Under the pieces are notes generated by a model. It made no database searches and was not told the DNA's origin. It was given only the letters and a program-made list of their open reading frames with translations. Below are positions 63,391-64,000 of a DNA stretch of 64,000 bases, piece after piece. The translations under genes were made by a program, and so were the position numbers. The stretch's first letter is position 1. Every line of letters starts with the position of its first letter. Origin of the DNA: VAZQ01 sp963744275 (GTDB lineage Bacteria; Pseudomonadota; Alphaproteobacteria; Rhizobiales; Xanthobacteraceae); the NCBI GenBank assembly GCA_963744275.1, contig CAVUSX010000013.1, positions 30,020-94,019 on the forward strand, read 5' to 3'.

Positions 63391-63759
63391 TTAAAGCCGG
63401 CTCTCGGGCAGCAGCTTGCCGATCCTGAGCGCCGCCAGACGCTCGGTATCGTCGGGGGAAAGGTTCACCTCCACGATCACCGCGTAGTCGTATGTCTTTG
63501 GAAGTCGTTCCGGATCCGGAATTTGAATCCGGCACTGCGCGCTGAGGCTCGATTCCGCCTCCTCCAGGGATAAGCAAAGAGACGGCATCTCCCCGACCAG
63601 GATCATTTGCGCCACGTGCTCGGACAAGGCCTGGCGGAATTGCTCGCGGGCGGTCCACAACACGATATCGCGCCCTTCGCACGCGGGGTACTCGGTGGAG
63701 CGCACCGCATACATACCGTCCCGCCGCTGCAAGACGTGCGCGATCGCAAAATGGGCCAT
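63391..63759 (-). CDS. uncharacterised protein, HicB-like fold possible
   Basis: A 122-residue protein from ATG 63759. Segment RRDGMYAVRSTEYPACEGRD, followed by VLWTAREQFRQALSEHVAQM, recalls the strand-turn-helix of HicB-type antitoxin domains (Y-x-A...P-x-C...A-x-E-x-x-x-x-L). There is no helix-turn-helix and no HicA partner visible. Treat the HicB idea as weak. The C-terminus IVEVNLSPDDTERLAALRIG is well formed. Confidence 0.5.
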   Translation of the reverse strand: MAHFAIAHVLQRRDGMYAVRSTEYPACEGRDIVLWTAREQFRQALSEHVAQMILVGEMPSLCLSLEEAESSLSAQCRIQIPDPERLPKTYDYAVIVEVNLSPDDTERLAALRIGKLLPESRL

Positions 63760-64000
63760 GGGGCGCCCCCGAGGATCAACTCAAAAGCGAGTTTACACTT
63801 TAAACACAATGCTTTGAAACAGGTTCCGCACGCCCCCTATCCGGCAAAGCCGACGGTGCCGGACGGCGAGCCGCGCCAAGACAAGACCAAGGAGAGCGCC
63901 CGGTTGCGTGATCGCAAGGGCGGGACCGCTCGTGGCGGCGCCCACAGCGGCATCGGAAGCGGCGGGAGGCGGTGAATTAATGGTCGGAGTGGCAGGATTT

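Noticed and set aside
63831..63975. Plus-strand C-terminal fragment ending GGAHSGIGSGGRR
   Set aside because: No start codon, ribosome site or recognisable domain; it could be a real small gene but evidence is too thin.

Overview
The window looks like a chromosomal segment from a high-GC alphaproteobacterium, most likely Hyphomicrobiales (a Bradyrhizobium/Rhodoplanes/Xanthobacteraceae-type organism). The signs are a DUF1236 protein, an RT0821-type lipoprotein, an ExoD protein, RibB with a dead GTP cyclohydrolase domain, many orphan periplasmic solute-binding proteins (SBPs) of the tripartite tricarboxylate (Bug/TctC) type, and a candidate EcfG general-stress promoter. These are family-level inferences; no database was searched. 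One striking property is about 17 single-base frame breaks in genes that otherwise look intact, including the fatty-acid synthesis gene fabI. Most are more likely indel errors in the assembly than real pseudogenes.

Layout. 0-8 kb: a 5'-truncated LigB-type dioxygenase, a 4,5-dihydroxyphthalate decarboxylase-like protein, an L,D-transpeptidase, a DUF1236 protein, then a GntR/PhnF regulator and a phosphonate ABC transporter (phnDCE) without C-P lyase genes. 8-13.5 kb: a small accessory region beside tRNA-Gln, with an antitoxin-like protein plus a decayed AbiEii-type toxin, a decayed higB with a nearby palindrome, an ArsR-SRPBCC pair under an elaborate palindromic promoter, and an intact higBA pair. 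14-20 kb: a deacetylase, xseB, an MFS exporter, an isochorismatase-like probable pseudoenzyme, the first member of an unnamed secreted family (here 'YPDW family'), and a GlcG/HbpS protein.

20.5-25 kb: a secreted TPR-CHAT protease-like gene lying between a pirin gene and a remnant of a pirin 5' end. 25-32.6 kb: housekeeping genes (PilZ protein, tlyA, an RlmD-type methyltransferase, ribB, aroC, phosphatase, fabI, DnaJ-like chaperone), the last five on the minus strand in a compact run. 32.7-38 kb: a catabolic block (luciferase-like oxidoreductase, two-domain VOC protein, diheme cytochrome c, Bug SBP, a second decarboxylase-like protein). 38-47.8 kb: lipoprotein, pdxH, SDR, a second L,D-transpeptidase with a clear terminator, an aminotransferase, an extensin-like protein, a sarcosine oxidase-like protein, an acyl-CoA ligase and a DUF1499 protein.

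48-59 kb is the most unusual part. Three more YPDW-family genes surround a Bug SBP, followed by a metallo-beta-lactamase-fold gene disrupted by a 365-bp tandem duplication, two further Bug SBPs, a SbmA/BacA-like ABC transporter and an NMT1-like SBP. 59-64 kb holds small stress and envelope proteins (cold-shock protein, GlsB-like, DnaJ-type zinc ribbon, ExoD, small membrane protein, SPFH protein). No CRISPR array, prophage, rRNA or intact insertion sequence was seen.
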